Made by a program: the position numbers and the translations under genes. Source: SIG299 sp964541485 (GTDB taxonomy: Bacteria; Bacillota; Clostridia; Lachnospirales; Lachnospiraceae). Taken from it: 64,000 nucleotides of DNA. Positions 22,896 through 31,991 of this stretch are shown here, one piece after another. The notes beneath the pieces are model-generated. The model searched no databases and had not been told where the DNA came from. It saw only the letters and a list, made by a program, of their open reading frames with translations. Location: assembly GCA_964541485.1 (NCBI GenBank), contig CAZIQL010000008.1:4195-68194 (forward strand), written 5' to 3'. How positions within the stretch are numbered: position 1 is the stretch's first letter; each line of letters opens with the position of its first letter.

Positions 22896-23788
22896 TACCA
22901 ATGGTAAGTGTAGTAGTGGCTACGTATCGACAGGAAGAAAGCCTTGGTGCCGCACTGGAGTCATTAGTGAATCAGACTTATCCCAATTATGAAATTGTGC
23001 TGGTAGATGATAACGCAAAGCCGGAGTGGAATAAAAAAGTACATGCGATTGTGGAACAATTCCAAACAGAGCATCCGGACACAGAAATTACCTATATAGA
23101 AAATCAGCAGAATCAGGGTTCTGCAAGAACGCGTAATATCGGAATCGAAAAGGCAAAAGGAGACTATATAACTTTTTTGGATGATGATGATGTATATCTT
23201 CCGGAAAAGATAGAGCATCAAGTGACAATCATGATGCAGGAAGAGGCAGATTATAGTATAACGGACCTATATCTTTACAGCGAAAAAGGGAAACTGATAG
23301 ATCGGCGGATACATTCCTATGTAAAAAAAACAGATGTCCGGTCTTTGACAGAGTATCATTTCATGTATCATATGACGGGAACTGATTCCATGATGTTTAG
23401 GAAAGAGTATATAATGCGAATCGGCTGCTTTGATGAAATAGATCTTGGAGATGAATTTTACTTGATGCAAAAGGCTATTTCGGGGAATGGGAAGTTCTGT
23501 TATATTCCGGGATGTTATATTAAAGCGGTTGTTCATACCGGAGAAGTTGGGTTGTCCAGCGGTCAGAATAAAATTGATTGTGAGATGCGGTTGTATGAGT
23601 TTAAGAAGGGCTGTTTTGACCGGATAGACCGTAGGAGCAGGAGATATATTCGCATGAGACACTATGCAGTGCTTGCTTTTGCAGAGCTGCGGAGAAGGTC
23701 ATATTTGGCTTTTTTCAAAAATGCGATTTGTGCTGCGTTCAGTTCTCCGATAGGGTGTGTTCAGTTATTAGCTGCACGCAGAGGATAA
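22892..23788 (+). CDS. GT2-family glycosyltransferase
   Basis: A 298-residue cytosolic GT-A enzyme. The N-terminus VSVVVATYRQEESLGAALESLVNQTYPNYEIVLVDD carries the nucleotide-binding Asp pair, and LDDDDVY (about residues 95-101) is the DxD metal motif. The C-terminal 60 residues are basic and amphipathic. It overlaps the initiating transferase gene by 4 bp (ATGA), so it may add the second sugar. Donor and linkage unknown. Confidence 0.93.
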   Translation: MIPMVSVVVATYRQEESLGAALESLVNQTYPNYEIVLVDDNAKPEWNKKVHAIVEQFQTEHPDTEITYIENQQNQGSARTRNIGIEKAKGDYITFLDDDDVYLPEKIEHQVTIMMQEEADYSITDLYLYSEKGKLIDRRIHSYVKKTDVRSLTEYHFMYHMTGTDSMMFRKEYIMRIGCFDEIDLGDEFYLMQKAISGNGKFCYIPGCYIKAVVHTGEVGLSSGQNKIDCEMRLYEFKKGCFDRIDRRSRRYIRMRHYAVLAFAELRRRSYLAFFKNAICAAFSSPIGCVQLLAARRG

Positions 23789-23831
23789 CTTGAGAACTTT
23801 GAGATTGCATTGAAATTAGGAGGATAAAAAA

Positions 23832-24728
23832 TTGAAGCATATAGAAAAGACTAGCATAAAACACATTTGTTGGTTTCTTATATCTATGATAATAATTGTA
23901 ATGGCATATGTTTTTGCACGAAAGGAAATCTTGAAAAAGATAATAGTTGTAGACGACGATTTTTTATGGGTATATCAGGTGGATAGCATTAGTACGGAAA
24001 AGGGAAATGTGCATGTGTCCGGTTGGGCATTCGAAATAGCTGATGATGCACAGTCGGGAAATTGTGAGATTATTCTGCGTGATACCGAAACGCAGAAGCT
24101 CTATTTCGGGAAAATGGAATATCATGAGAGAAGTGATGTGGATGCTTACTTTTCCTGTGAATATGACTATAATAATTCGGGTTTTTCTGCGATGTTTAGA
24201 AATATATATTCTGATAGTACAGTGTATGAAGTTCTTTTGCGACCGGAAGGTGACCGAAATGCATTTTCAACCGGGATTTACTATGCAAACGGTGAAATGA
24301 TGTTTGTACATCCGGATGAATATACGCCTTTGGAACTTGAGGGTACAGAATTGGCTGAGGTTGTGCAAAATGGCGTATTGAGAGTATATGAAAAAGAGCA
24401 GGGCATGTATGTGTATCAATACAAAGGAGAGTTGTATTGGATTGCTGAAGAGTCTTATGGTTTTGTGAATGGAGATGCTTTTATACAGTATCAGTTATAT
24501 ACGACACAGATGGAGAACCTGCCGGAAGAACGAAGAAAAAACGGCTGGAACTGGGATAACTTAGGATTTGTTTTTTCAACCAAAGAGTTAAATGAGAGTG
24601 CATATGGTAACTACCGAGTCGCAAAGACTGTCATACCAACAGACTATTCTGTTACATGGATATGGACGGGTAATTACAGTGATAATTTAAATTGGAGATG
24701 TGATTTCCGTCCGTGGTTTGAGTTTTAA
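23832..24728 (+). CDS. membrane-anchored protein of unknown function in the polysaccharide operon
   Basis: A 298-residue protein starting with TTG; the site AGGAGGA lies 7 bases upstream and supports this rare start. One N-terminal hydrophobic segment (about residues 11-29) anchors it, and the rest is probably extracytoplasmic. It is rich in aromatic and acidic residues and beta-strand-like: VHVSGWAFEIADDAQSGNCEIILRD, VYEVLLRPEGDRNAFSTGIYY, and late repeats of NGWNWDNLG and TWIWTGNYSDN. The middle looks like a small beta-sandwich, possibly sugar-binding. I do not recognise a named family. Its place among glycosyltransferase genes suggests a role in polysaccharide assembly or attachment. Confidence 0.6.
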   Translation: MKHIEKTSIKHICWFLISMIIIVMAYVFARKEILKKIIVVDDDFLWVYQVDSISTEKGNVHVSGWAFEIADDAQSGNCEIILRDTETQKLYFGKMEYHERSDVDAYFSCEYDYNNSGFSAMFRNIYSDSTVYEVLLRPEGDRNAFSTGIYYANGEMMFVHPDEYTPLELEGTELAEVVQNGVLRVYEKEQGMYVYQYKGELYWIAEESYGFVNGDAFIQYQLYTTQMENLPEERRKNGWNWDNLGFVFSTKELNESAYGNYRVAKTVIPTDYSVTWIWTGNYSDNLNWRCDFRPWFEF

Positions 24729-24797
24729 GGAAAACGGTTAAGAGAGAGACTAGTTGTTTCGGTGATTGTGTGGCAATCAACGAAGAAAGGAATAAAA

Positions 24798-25613
24798 ATG
24801 AAATTTTCAATAGTAATTGTTTCGTACAATGCCGGAAATAAATTGAATGAAACAATACAGTCGGTCTTGGCACAAACATATGATGATTATGAAATCATAG
24901 TAAAGGATGGTTGTTCGAACGACGGAAGTATAGAAAATATAGTTTCAAGCGGTAAACTCAGAGTTTTTGTGAGCAAAGACAGGGGTATTTATGATGCGAT
25001 GAATCAGGCGATGGAATATGTCACCGGTGAGTATATTCTATTTCTCAATTGCGGAGATAAACTGTATTCGGAATCTGTTCTGGAAAAAGCCAGCCGCTTT
25101 ATCGGAACAGTAGGAGGGTGTATCTGCTATGGTGATACTTTTATTCGTTCCAGAAAAGGTGTTGTAGTTTATTCGGACAAGTTATCTGACTATCAGTTGA
25201 TGACCAAAACAGTATGCCATCAAAGTATCTTCTTTGCAAAGGAGATATTTGAAAAAGAGAAGTACGATTGGGAAACATACAGATTGGCTGCGGACATGGC
25301 GTTGTATGTAAAATGCATAAAAAAATTAGGTATTACGACCCGACACCTTCCTATGATTGTTGCCGATTATGAAGGGAACGGTACTTCGGAGACAAATGCG
25401 CACAGGAAGCAGATCATGCGTGAGAAAAAGAGTATTCTGAAAAGGTATCTTAGCCGGAAGGAATATGTTCTGGGAAGTGTTATGAAACTGGTTTCGCTGA
25501 AATATTTTAAAGAAATTCTTGCAACAAATGCATGGTTCCGAGGAATGTACGAACGAATCGCGATTGTGGTCCTGAAGCGTCGGGCATCAAAGTATAAGGA
25601 ATCGGTAGATTGA
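24798..25613 (+). CDS. GT2-family glycosyltransferase (WcaE-like)
   Basis: A 271-residue GT-A enzyme. FSIVIVSYNAGNKLNETIQSVLAQTYDDYEIIVKDGCSNDGS opens it, and the pattern DRGIYDAMNQAMEYVTGEYILFLNCGDKL replaces the usual DxD with N-C-G-D, as in WcaE-type transferases. The start at 24798 is chosen for the AAAGGA site. The next gene is a paralogue with the same layout, so the two probably arose by tandem duplication and then diverged. Donor unknown. Confidence 0.92.
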   Translation: MKFSIVIVSYNAGNKLNETIQSVLAQTYDDYEIIVKDGCSNDGSIENIVSSGKLRVFVSKDRGIYDAMNQAMEYVTGEYILFLNCGDKLYSESVLEKASRFIGTVGGCICYGDTFIRSRKGVVVYSDKLSDYQLMTKTVCHQSIFFAKEIFEKEKYDWETYRLAADMALYVKCIKKLGITTRHLPMIVADYEGNGTSETNAHRKQIMREKKSILKRYLSRKEYVLGSVMKLVSLKYFKEILATNAWFRGMYERIAIVVLKRRASKYKESVD

Positions 25614-25650
25614 AAGAGATGAGTATCTATTAACAGAAGGAGATCCTGAT

Positions 25651-26451
25651 ATGGGAGTTATGTTCAGTATTATTACGGTGTGTCTTAACGCCGGTAATGC
25701 GATTCTTGAAACACTTAATTCCGTCTTGGCTCAAGAGTATAGTGATTATGAAATCATAGTAAAAGACGGTATCTCAAAGGATAATACGCTTGCCTTAATA
25801 CCGGAGTCTGAAAAGATTCGCGTTTATTCGGAGAAGGATTCCGGTATATATAACGCAATGAATCAGGCAGTGAAGTATGCAGATGGTAAGTATCTGTGTT
25901 TTTTGAATGCAGGGGATGTGTTTGCCTCAGCTCAGGTATTGGGTGAGGTTGCCAAATGCATAGAGCGTCAAAGGGCAGATCTTTATTACGGAGATTATGT
26001 TCGAAACGGAGTAATTGTGAGACAGCCGGCAGCGTTGACCGCCTTTGCATTATTCAGGAATCCACTGAATCATCAGTCCATGTTTTTTTCGCGCGCATTA
26101 TTTTCCGGGGATGTTGGATGTTATGATGAAAGCTATCGGATATTGGCAGATTATGAATTAACGGTGCGTACCTTCTTTTCAAATAAAGAAATGGTTTATA
26201 TTCCTGTCACGGTGGATATCTATGAAGGAAATGGCGTATCAGAGAGTAAGACAGGAAGAACTCGTGCCAATGCCGAGATGCGCAGGATAAGAAAATTATA
26301 CTATGGAGTAAAGTATTATGTGTACAGTCTGCTGATTGCCTGTACGTTAGTAAAGCTTCGCCAATGGATGGTAAAGGACAGCACACCAAAGTGGATTGTG
26401 CAGACCTACCGTGGGATTGCGAATGCAATCAATGTAAGAGGTAGAAAATAA
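25651..26451 (+). CDS. GT2-family glycosyltransferase (WcaE-like), paralogue of the preceding gene
   Basis: A 266-residue GT-A enzyme with SIITVCLNAGNAILETLNSVLAQEYSDYEIIVKDGISKDNT and DSGIYNAMNQAVKYADGKYLCFLNAGDVF. It shares with its neighbour the WcaE-like GIYxAMNQA motif and the NxGD metal site, plus a late NHQSMFF. AAGGAGAT lies upstream. The stop overlaps the next start (TAATG), which shows translational coupling to the polymerase gene. Confidence 0.92.
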   Translation: MGVMFSIITVCLNAGNAILETLNSVLAQEYSDYEIIVKDGISKDNTLALIPESEKIRVYSEKDSGIYNAMNQAVKYADGKYLCFLNAGDVFASAQVLGEVAKCIERQRADLYYGDYVRNGVIVRQPAALTAFALFRNPLNHQSMFFSRALFSGDVGCYDESYRILADYELTVRTFFSNKEMVYIPVTVDIYEGNGVSESKTGRTRANAEMRRIRKLYYGVKYYVYSLLIACTLVKLRQWMVKDSTPKWIVQTYRGIANAINVRGRK

Positions 26452-27701
26452 TGCTGAAATGTCGTGTTAATTTAAAAAAAGTATTTTGCTATTTGTTTGT
26501 TCTGTTCGCGGTCTTTGCGACAGACTCCATGATTACCATATCGATTAATGTGAATACTTCTTTTTATTATGGGATGCGTATTGCAGCATTGATTCTTTGT
26601 CCCGTTTTTTTACTCCTTGCAGTGAATATTAAGGCACTGAGAAAAAATTTTTTGTGTATTACTCTTTTGCTGGGAGTATCCCTGGTTCTTACAGCGGTTT
26701 TAAATTCGGACTATGCCTATATTATTCTGTTAAAGCTGGTGTATTTTCTTTTGGGGTACTGCGCAGTAAAGTATTTTGGATCAGATAACATTGTTAAGGC
26801 ATATGTGCATATAATGCTGTTAATAACAGTCTGGTCTCTGGTGTGTTATGTAATTTCGATTTTTTCCTTAGCACCTTTTTCAAATTTTCCTGAAATTACA
26901 ATTGTTGCAGCGAAATCTAAAATAGTATCTCGCTTTTACAATGCATTTTTTGCGGTTCTTCCTCAGACGTCGTATGATTCCATTGTGAGAAACTATGGTA
27001 TGTTTGCTGAACCCGGAATATATCAGGTGTATTTATTATTAGCGATGATGCTTGTGTTGTATAAAAAAGAATTTAAGCATAGAACATTTTCATTGGGATT
27101 ATTCGTGCTTGCAATGCTTACAACATTTTCGACAACGGGTTATATTGTTACAATTCTACTGCTTTTTGTGTACTTTGTGACAAATTACGAGGTGAAATAC
27201 TGGCAAAAGCTCGTTGGCTTTTTTATTGTCGTAGTTGCAATCGGAATAATTGCACAAAATGAGTATCTGGCGGATTTGGTATTTGGAAAACTGCAAAACA
27301 AGTCCAATGCCTCTACGATAAGCAGATTATATTCCTTTGTGGTCAATTTTAAAATATGGTTAAGAAATCCGGCGGTGGGAGTCGGACCTGTGAATGTAAA
27401 TGCGCTGTCCGATGAAATTGCATATGCGCTGACGGGATCAACGTTTTTTCATAACACCAATACATTTATGTATACTTTGGGGTGCTATGGAATTGGAGTT
27501 TTTGGCATAGAGATGTGGAAAGCGTTCCGATTTTCGTTGTATTTAGACAAAAGTAAGATGGCTGCACTTTGTCTTCTGGTTGTTATGGTGCTGTGTTTAT
27601 CCGGCGAGAATCTGACCCACTCATTATTAATTGAAACAATACTGTTCTGTGGTGCTGTAAAGCCGAAAGAGAATGCGATAAAGGGAGGATGTAGAGAATG
27701 A
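26451..27701 (+). CDS. O-antigen/capsule polymerase-like membrane protein (Wzy-type)
   Basis: A 416-residue protein with about eleven hydrophobic helices and a large loop (about residues 150-185) containing RNYGMFAEPGIYQVYL, the PGxY-like region of O-antigen polymerase and ligase families. A later GPVNVNALSD...FFHNTNTFMYTLGCYG segment resembles the second periplasmic signature. Such proteins polymerise lipid-linked repeat units on the outer face of the membrane. Wzy proteins are poorly conserved, so the call is supported by topology and by its place in a Wzx/Wzy-type cluster with a flippase downstream. Confidence 0.82.
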   Translation: MLKCRVNLKKVFCYLFVLFAVFATDSMITISINVNTSFYYGMRIAALILCPVFLLLAVNIKALRKNFLCITLLLGVSLVLTAVLNSDYAYIILLKLVYFLLGYCAVKYFGSDNIVKAYVHIMLLITVWSLVCYVISIFSLAPFSNFPEITIVAAKSKIVSRFYNAFFAVLPQTSYDSIVRNYGMFAEPGIYQVYLLLAMMLVLYKKEFKHRTFSLGLFVLAMLTTFSTTGYIVTILLLFVYFVTNYEVKYWQKLVGFFIVVVAIGIIAQNEYLADLVFGKLQNKSNASTISRLYSFVVNFKIWLRNPAVGVGPVNVNALSDEIAYALTGSTFFHNTNTFMYTLGCYGIGVFGIEMWKAFRFSLYLDKSKMAALCLLVVMVLCLSGENLTHSLLIETILFCGAVKPKENAIKGGCRE

Positions 27702-28651
27702 TATTGCTTGAGTTGAGTGGAGGTCTGGGAAACCAGCTTTTTGAATATGCAATGGCGCGGGCACTGTTAGAAAAAGTACGAGTGCATAAGCCGGAGGAAA
27801 AGATTACGCTGCTGCTTAACCGATATGAGAAGGACCCTCAGAGAAATTATTCCTTAAGACCGTTTGCGATACAGGACAGTGTCAGCTATATAGCAGACTG
27901 GAAACAAAAAGTACTTGCTCTATATTTTAAGATAAAAAAACATCTGGTTATGCGGCTGTGTACGGATTCGTCAGAGCGAATTCATGGTGAGAAAAATTTC
28001 AGTATTTTAACCGGGCATGGTATGCTTTGTACAACCGATGTGTTTGATTTTTATCCGTATGAGATTCCGAAACAGAAAGTGAAGTACGTATATGGAAACT
28101 TTCAGTCATATTTTTATTTCCAAGAGATTGAGGACATCATTCGCAAAGAATTGAAAGTAGCGGAGTCCGCACTGAAGGTGGACAAGACTCTCCGGGATTA
28201 TGTCAACAGCAGTAATTCTGTAGCGGTTCATATCAGAAGAGGAGACTATCTGAGCAGCGAGTGGAGCAAATCCTTAAACGTATGTGATGAGGCATATTAT
28301 GTGAAAGCAATGGAGCATATACTTGCGAATGTGGAAGTTCCGGTTTTCTTTGTGTTTTCAAACGGGAAAGAAGATTTGGAGTGGATCAAACAAAATATGA
28401 AGCTTCCGGGCGATATTGTTTATGTGGATCAGAATGGTTCGGAAATTGATGATTTTCAGTTGATGAGTGAGTGTAAGCATCACATTATTTCAAACAGCAC
28501 GTACAGCTGGTGGACCTCCTTTTTGTCGGCTTCGGAAGGTAAAATTGTAGTTGCACCAAAGGAATGGTACAGAACAAAGGATCAACAGGCGAAGGATATA
28601 TATTTGGACAGCTGGACGTTGATTGACGTGGGTAAGGAGAACGAAGGATGA
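27698..28651 (+). CDS. alpha-1,2-fucosyltransferase family protein (GT11)
   Basis: A 317-residue GT11 enzyme moving fucose from GDP-L-fucose to a sugar acceptor. The N-terminal motif LSGGLGNQLFEYAMARAL, the catalytic GDP-binding VAVHIRRGDYL (His near residue 178) and the late ISNSTYSWWTSFL are the three GT11 signatures. The length is typical. It overlaps both neighbours by 4 bp. The upstream minus-strand operon makes its donor, GDP-fucose, by two routes. The product would carry a terminal or internal alpha-fucose like that on host glycans; acceptor identity is unknown. Confidence 0.95.
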   Translation: MILLELSGGLGNQLFEYAMARALLEKVRVHKPEEKITLLLNRYEKDPQRNYSLRPFAIQDSVSYIADWKQKVLALYFKIKKHLVMRLCTDSSERIHGEKNFSILTGHGMLCTTDVFDFYPYEIPKQKVKYVYGNFQSYFYFQEIEDIIRKELKVAESALKVDKTLRDYVNSSNSVAVHIRRGDYLSSEWSKSLNVCDEAYYVKAMEHILANVEVPVFFVFSNGKEDLEWIKQNMKLPGDIVYVDQNGSEIDDFQLMSECKHHIISNSTYSWWTSFLSASEGKIVVAPKEWYRTKDQQAKDIYLDSWTLIDVGKENEG

Positions 28652-29769
28652 AGGTTGCGTTTCTGTGTTCAACACCATATCAGATATTTACAGCGATTAA
28701 TATCACATGTAATCACCTCACAGACAGTCAGGTGGATGTATACGTATATGACTATTTTGAACATTCGGAAGAAATGGTTAACAGTCTTAAGGAGAGCGGT
28801 GTGTTTAGGAGTGTAAACTATTGCCGGTTTAAAGAAACACACAGTAAATTAGTAAATGGGACGGCGGTGAGCCGGATAAAAAATAAGATTCATTATTTTC
28901 TGTTTCATAAATCGGGAACGGTGAGAGAGTCAGGATGCGGAGGCGAGAGCTATGATACCGTGTTTTATTCGAATCAGGACCCGGTAAATGAAATGATGAT
29001 CCGATTGTTTCACAGAAGGAACCGTTCTGTTTCCATATGTCACTTTGAAGATGGATGGATTGACTATACGGTAAGGAAGCATGAGTTTTTTGGGACAAGG
29101 GCACAGAGAAGTAATCGGTTTTGGAAAACTCCGAAGGAATATTTTGAGCGGACGGTTTCCTGGCTGTATCTTCCGGGATTGGCCGATTCTTCAGTTGCTC
29201 CGAACAGTATTCGAAAAATACAAAGCGGAGGAGAAAAGGCATCTGCTGCAATCAATGCGGTATTTGGTTACTCTTTGGAAAGCAGAATTAATACAAAGGT
29301 TTTATATTTTGATACATTGCAGGAAAATTATCTGGGTGGTTCTATGAAACAGCATTTGAATACGTTGCAAAAGCTGAGCAGAATGATCGACATAGAGGAA
29401 ATCACGATTAAGAAGCATCCCAGAAATTTTTCCAAGGAATATATAACGCACGGATATCAAATATATGCAGGCTTGTCGGTGCCGTTTGAGGTGGTCTGTG
29501 CAAATCAGGATTTTGGGAATAATCTGTTGATTTCCACATTTTCCACGGCATGCTTTTCTCCGAAAGTGTTATTTGACCAGGAACCATATGTGATACTGAC
29601 CTATAAAATGTTGGGCTATGAGGCTCAGATGAAAGAGAACATTGAGCAATATATCAGTCGTATAAGGAATAGTTATAGGAATCCGGAACGAATTATTATT
29701 CCGGAGGACAGTGCTCAGTTTGAGATAGAAGTCGAAAATTGTAGGAAGAGATGGAATGGTGAACTATAG
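28648..29769 (+). CDS. GT52-type (sialyltransferase-like) glycosyltransferase
   Basis: A 373-residue protein beginning VAFLCSTPYQIFTAINITC, the N-terminus typical of the Lst-type GT52 alpha-2,3-sialyltransferase and related capsule enzymes. CHFEDGWIDYTV near residue 132 and ITIKKHPRNF near 253 (the KxHP motif of GT-B sialyl- and polysialyltransferases) support a CMP-sugar donor. The C-terminal ISTFSTACFSPKVLF is also family-like. A NeuA-like gene follows two genes later and fits. No sialic acid synthase is in the window, so the donor could be another nonulosonic acid. It overlaps the GT11 gene by 4 bp. Confidence 0.75.
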   Translation: MKVAFLCSTPYQIFTAINITCNHLTDSQVDVYVYDYFEHSEEMVNSLKESGVFRSVNYCRFKETHSKLVNGTAVSRIKNKIHYFLFHKSGTVRESGCGGESYDTVFYSNQDPVNEMMIRLFHRRNRSVSICHFEDGWIDYTVRKHEFFGTRAQRSNRFWKTPKEYFERTVSWLYLPGLADSSVAPNSIRKIQSGGEKASAAINAVFGYSLESRINTKVLYFDTLQENYLGGSMKQHLNTLQKLSRMIDIEEITIKKHPRNFSKEYITHGYQIYAGLSVPFEVVCANQDFGNNLLISTFSTACFSPKVLFDQEPYVILTYKMLGYEAQMKENIEQYISRIRNSYRNPERIIIPEDSAQFEIEVENCRKRWNGEL

Positions 29770-31207
29770 TATGAAGATAATTGCTATGTATCAAAGACTA
29801 TCAGCGGCGCAGAAATCCGCAATATGGGTGTGCGTATGCAGTGTCCTGCAAAAAGGCATCGCTTTTATAACGGTCCCAATATTTACCCGCATAATGCCGC
29901 AGGCCGATTACGGGATGTATCAGGTATATCAATCCTGGTTTAGTTTTTTGCTTGTGTTTACCAGCTTAAATTTGTCGGCAGGGTCTTTTAATAAGGCCAT
30001 GATTAACTATGCGGAGGACAAGGATCGCTATCTCTCTGCAATACAAGGGCTCACAACGGTCATTACATTTATTTGGTTTGTGGTTTTCCTGTTTTGCTCG
30101 GATATCGTGTCAGATGTGCTGACGTTACCGAAAAAGATTCTGCTTGTAATGTTTGTGGAATTGTGCTTAGAGCCTGCGTACTTATTGTGGGCGGCGAGAA
30201 AACGGTTTGATTATTCCTATAAGAGTCTGGTACTTGTAACATTGGGAATATCGGTGCTCATTCCGTCAGCCGGTGTAGTGGCTGTGTATTTTTCTGAAGA
30301 AAAAGGACATGCAAAAATCATTTCAGGTGCTGTTGCAGCTTGTTTGATTTATGTGCTCATTTATATCAGAAACCTTCGGAGGGGTGGCTGTGTCTACGAC
30401 GGAAAGTACTGGAAGTATGCGTTGGCATTTAATTTGCCGTTGATTCCGCATTATTTATCAATGACAGCCTTGTCTCAGGCAGACCGGCTTATGATCAATA
30501 GTATGTGTGGTTCGGAGGAGGCGGCAATATACAGCATAGCAAGTAATGTGTCTTTAGTTCTGGTGATTGTAGTTAATGCATTAAATTCGGCAATTATACC
30601 TTGGCAGTACCGTTTGCTGAAGGAGAAGAAAATAGAGCCGATTAGAAAATGTATAAATCTTATCATTATTTTATCCGTTGTTGTGGTGTTGTTGCCGATT
30701 GCACTTGCACCGGAGTTGGTTGCAATTCTTGCTCCCGCGAGCTATTATGAAGCCATCTGGATTGTTCCGCCAATCGCAGTCAGTACGTTTTTTATTTTAC
30801 TGTACTCCTTGTGCTGCAATGTAGAGTTTTATTTTGAAAAACGTAAAATGGTGATGATTGCTTCGGTAGTGGCGGCTCTGATAAATATAGTTACAAATTA
30901 TTTGTTTATTCCGCGTTATGGATATATGGCTGCTGGTTATACAACGGTGATAAGTTATATTTTATTGGCGGTTTTTCACTGTATATTTATGGAGATTACG
31001 GCTAAAAAGAATGGCTACAGCAGGCTATATGACTTTAAAGTAATGCTGATTGCATCGATTACAGTAGGTAGTTTGGCTGCACTTGCTATGTTGCTGTACA
31101 GCATGCCATGGATAAGATATATGATTATTGTGGGTATAGCAGTGGTTGCTATAGTTTATCGGGCTAAGATAATGTCACTTGTAAAGATGATTACAACTAA
31201 AGAATGA
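29756..31207 (+). CDS. Wzx-type polysaccharide flippase (MOP superfamily)
   Basis: A 483-residue integral membrane protein with about 12-14 hydrophobic segments. The N-terminal SVLQKGIAFITVPIFTRIMPQADYGMYQVYQSW is the polysaccharide-biosynthesis signature of MOP flippases. It moves lipid-linked repeat units to the outer face. The ATG at 29756 overlaps the previous gene by 14 bp and has AGGAAGAG upstream; a second ATG at 29771 has a weaker site. It completes a Wzx/Wzy set with the gene at 26451. A second flippase lies downstream in a different module. Confidence 0.92.
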   Translation: MVNYSMKIIAMYQRLSAAQKSAIWVCVCSVLQKGIAFITVPIFTRIMPQADYGMYQVYQSWFSFLLVFTSLNLSAGSFNKAMINYAEDKDRYLSAIQGLTTVITFIWFVVFLFCSDIVSDVLTLPKKILLVMFVELCLEPAYLLWAARKRFDYSYKSLVLVTLGISVLIPSAGVVAVYFSEEKGHAKIISGAVAACLIYVLIYIRNLRRGGCVYDGKYWKYALAFNLPLIPHYLSMTALSQADRLMINSMCGSEEAAIYSIASNVSLVLVIVVNALNSAIIPWQYRLLKEKKIEPIRKCINLIIILSVVVVLLPIALAPELVAILAPASYYEAIWIVPPIAVSTFFILLYSLCCNVEFYFEKRKMVMIASVVAALINIVTNYLFIPRYGYMAAGYTTVISYILLAVFHCIFMEITAKKNGYSRLYDFKVMLIASITVGSLAALAMLLYSMPWIRYMIIVGIAVVAIVYRAKIMSLVKMITTKE

Positions 31208-31217
31208 GGAGGATAAA

Positions 31218-31877
31218 ATGAAGACAGCGTGTTTTATACCAATTAAGGCGAATTCTGAAAGAGTGCCGGGAAAGAATTTAAGAGTACTGAATGGGAAGAA
31301 GTTATATGAGTATATTTGTGAGAATGTCAAGAAAGCAAATGTATTTGATGATGTATATGTTGATACAAACAGTAAAGAAATAGCAGAATATGCATTAGGA
31401 ATGGGATTTTTGGTGATAGACAGGAATCCGGAATATGCAAAAAATACTGCAAACGGAAATGATTTGCTGGTACATCATTTTGAACTGCATCCGGAATATG
31501 ACTTTTATTTTCAGTTATTTGCAACAGCACCATATATGCAACCGAGCACAATCAAGGCGTGTTATGAACGTCTGACATTTAGCGAGGAATTTGATTCTTG
31601 TTTTACCGCAACGGAAAACCATAGTTTTTACTGGTATGCTGGGAATCCTATAAATTACCGCCCGGATATATTGCCTCGCAGTCAGGATATGTTGCCGGTA
31701 ATTGAGGAAACGACGGGATTATATGGAATATCCAGAGACTCACTGAATAAGTATAGGTGTCGGATAGGAAGAAAACCTTATATTCATGTGGTGAATAAAT
31801 TCGAAGCTGTAGACATTAATACAGAAGAGGATTTAAAGATTGCGGAGTATATTGGGAAGGTAATTTATCATTTATAA
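31218..31877 (+). CDS. acylneuraminate cytidylyltransferase-like (NeuA-type) CMP-sugar synthetase
   Basis: A 219-residue nucleotidyltransferase with the N-terminal motif FIPIKANSERVPGKNLR that defines CMP-sialic acid/CMP-KDO synthetases, then QLFATAPYMQPSTI and EAVDINTEEDLKIAE. It would activate a nonulosonic acid with CTP. AGGAGG is directly upstream. Pairing with the GT52-like gene points to a sialic-acid-like decoration. neuB and neuC equivalents are not in the window, so the substrate must be imported, made elsewhere, or be a different sugar. Confidence 0.8.
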   Translation: MKTACFIPIKANSERVPGKNLRVLNGKKLYEYICENVKKANVFDDVYVDTNSKEIAEYALGMGFLVIDRNPEYAKNTANGNDLLVHHFELHPEYDFYFQLFATAPYMQPSTIKACYERLTFSEEFDSCFTATENHSFYWYAGNPINYRPDILPRSQDMLPVIEETTGLYGISRDSLNKYRCRIGRKPYIHVVNKFEAVDINTEEDLKIAEYIGKVIYHL

Positions 31878-31913
31878 AAAGATAAAGTGTCATTTGCTTT
31901 ATAGGAAGCGGGC

Positions 31914-31978
31914 GCCGTTTGCGATACGGCAGATGGAGTGGAGATATAAGAAGATAAATAAAATCTGAGGTTGTATTG
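31914..31978 (+). pseudogene. remnant of a galactokinase 3' end (copy A)
   Basis: The frame at 31914-31949 reads AVCDTADGVEI followed by a stop, the exact C-terminus of the galactokinase remnant near 36.75 kb. The 65 bases 31914-31978 match 36723-36787 at 58 positions. The coding differences are synonymous. After the stop, AAAATCTGAGG equals the left arm of the terminator in copy B, but the right arm is missing because the sequence passes into the ribosome site of the next gene. Thus a recombination joint lies near 31978. Confidence 0.8.
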
Positions 31979-31991
31979 AACAGGAGGAGCA

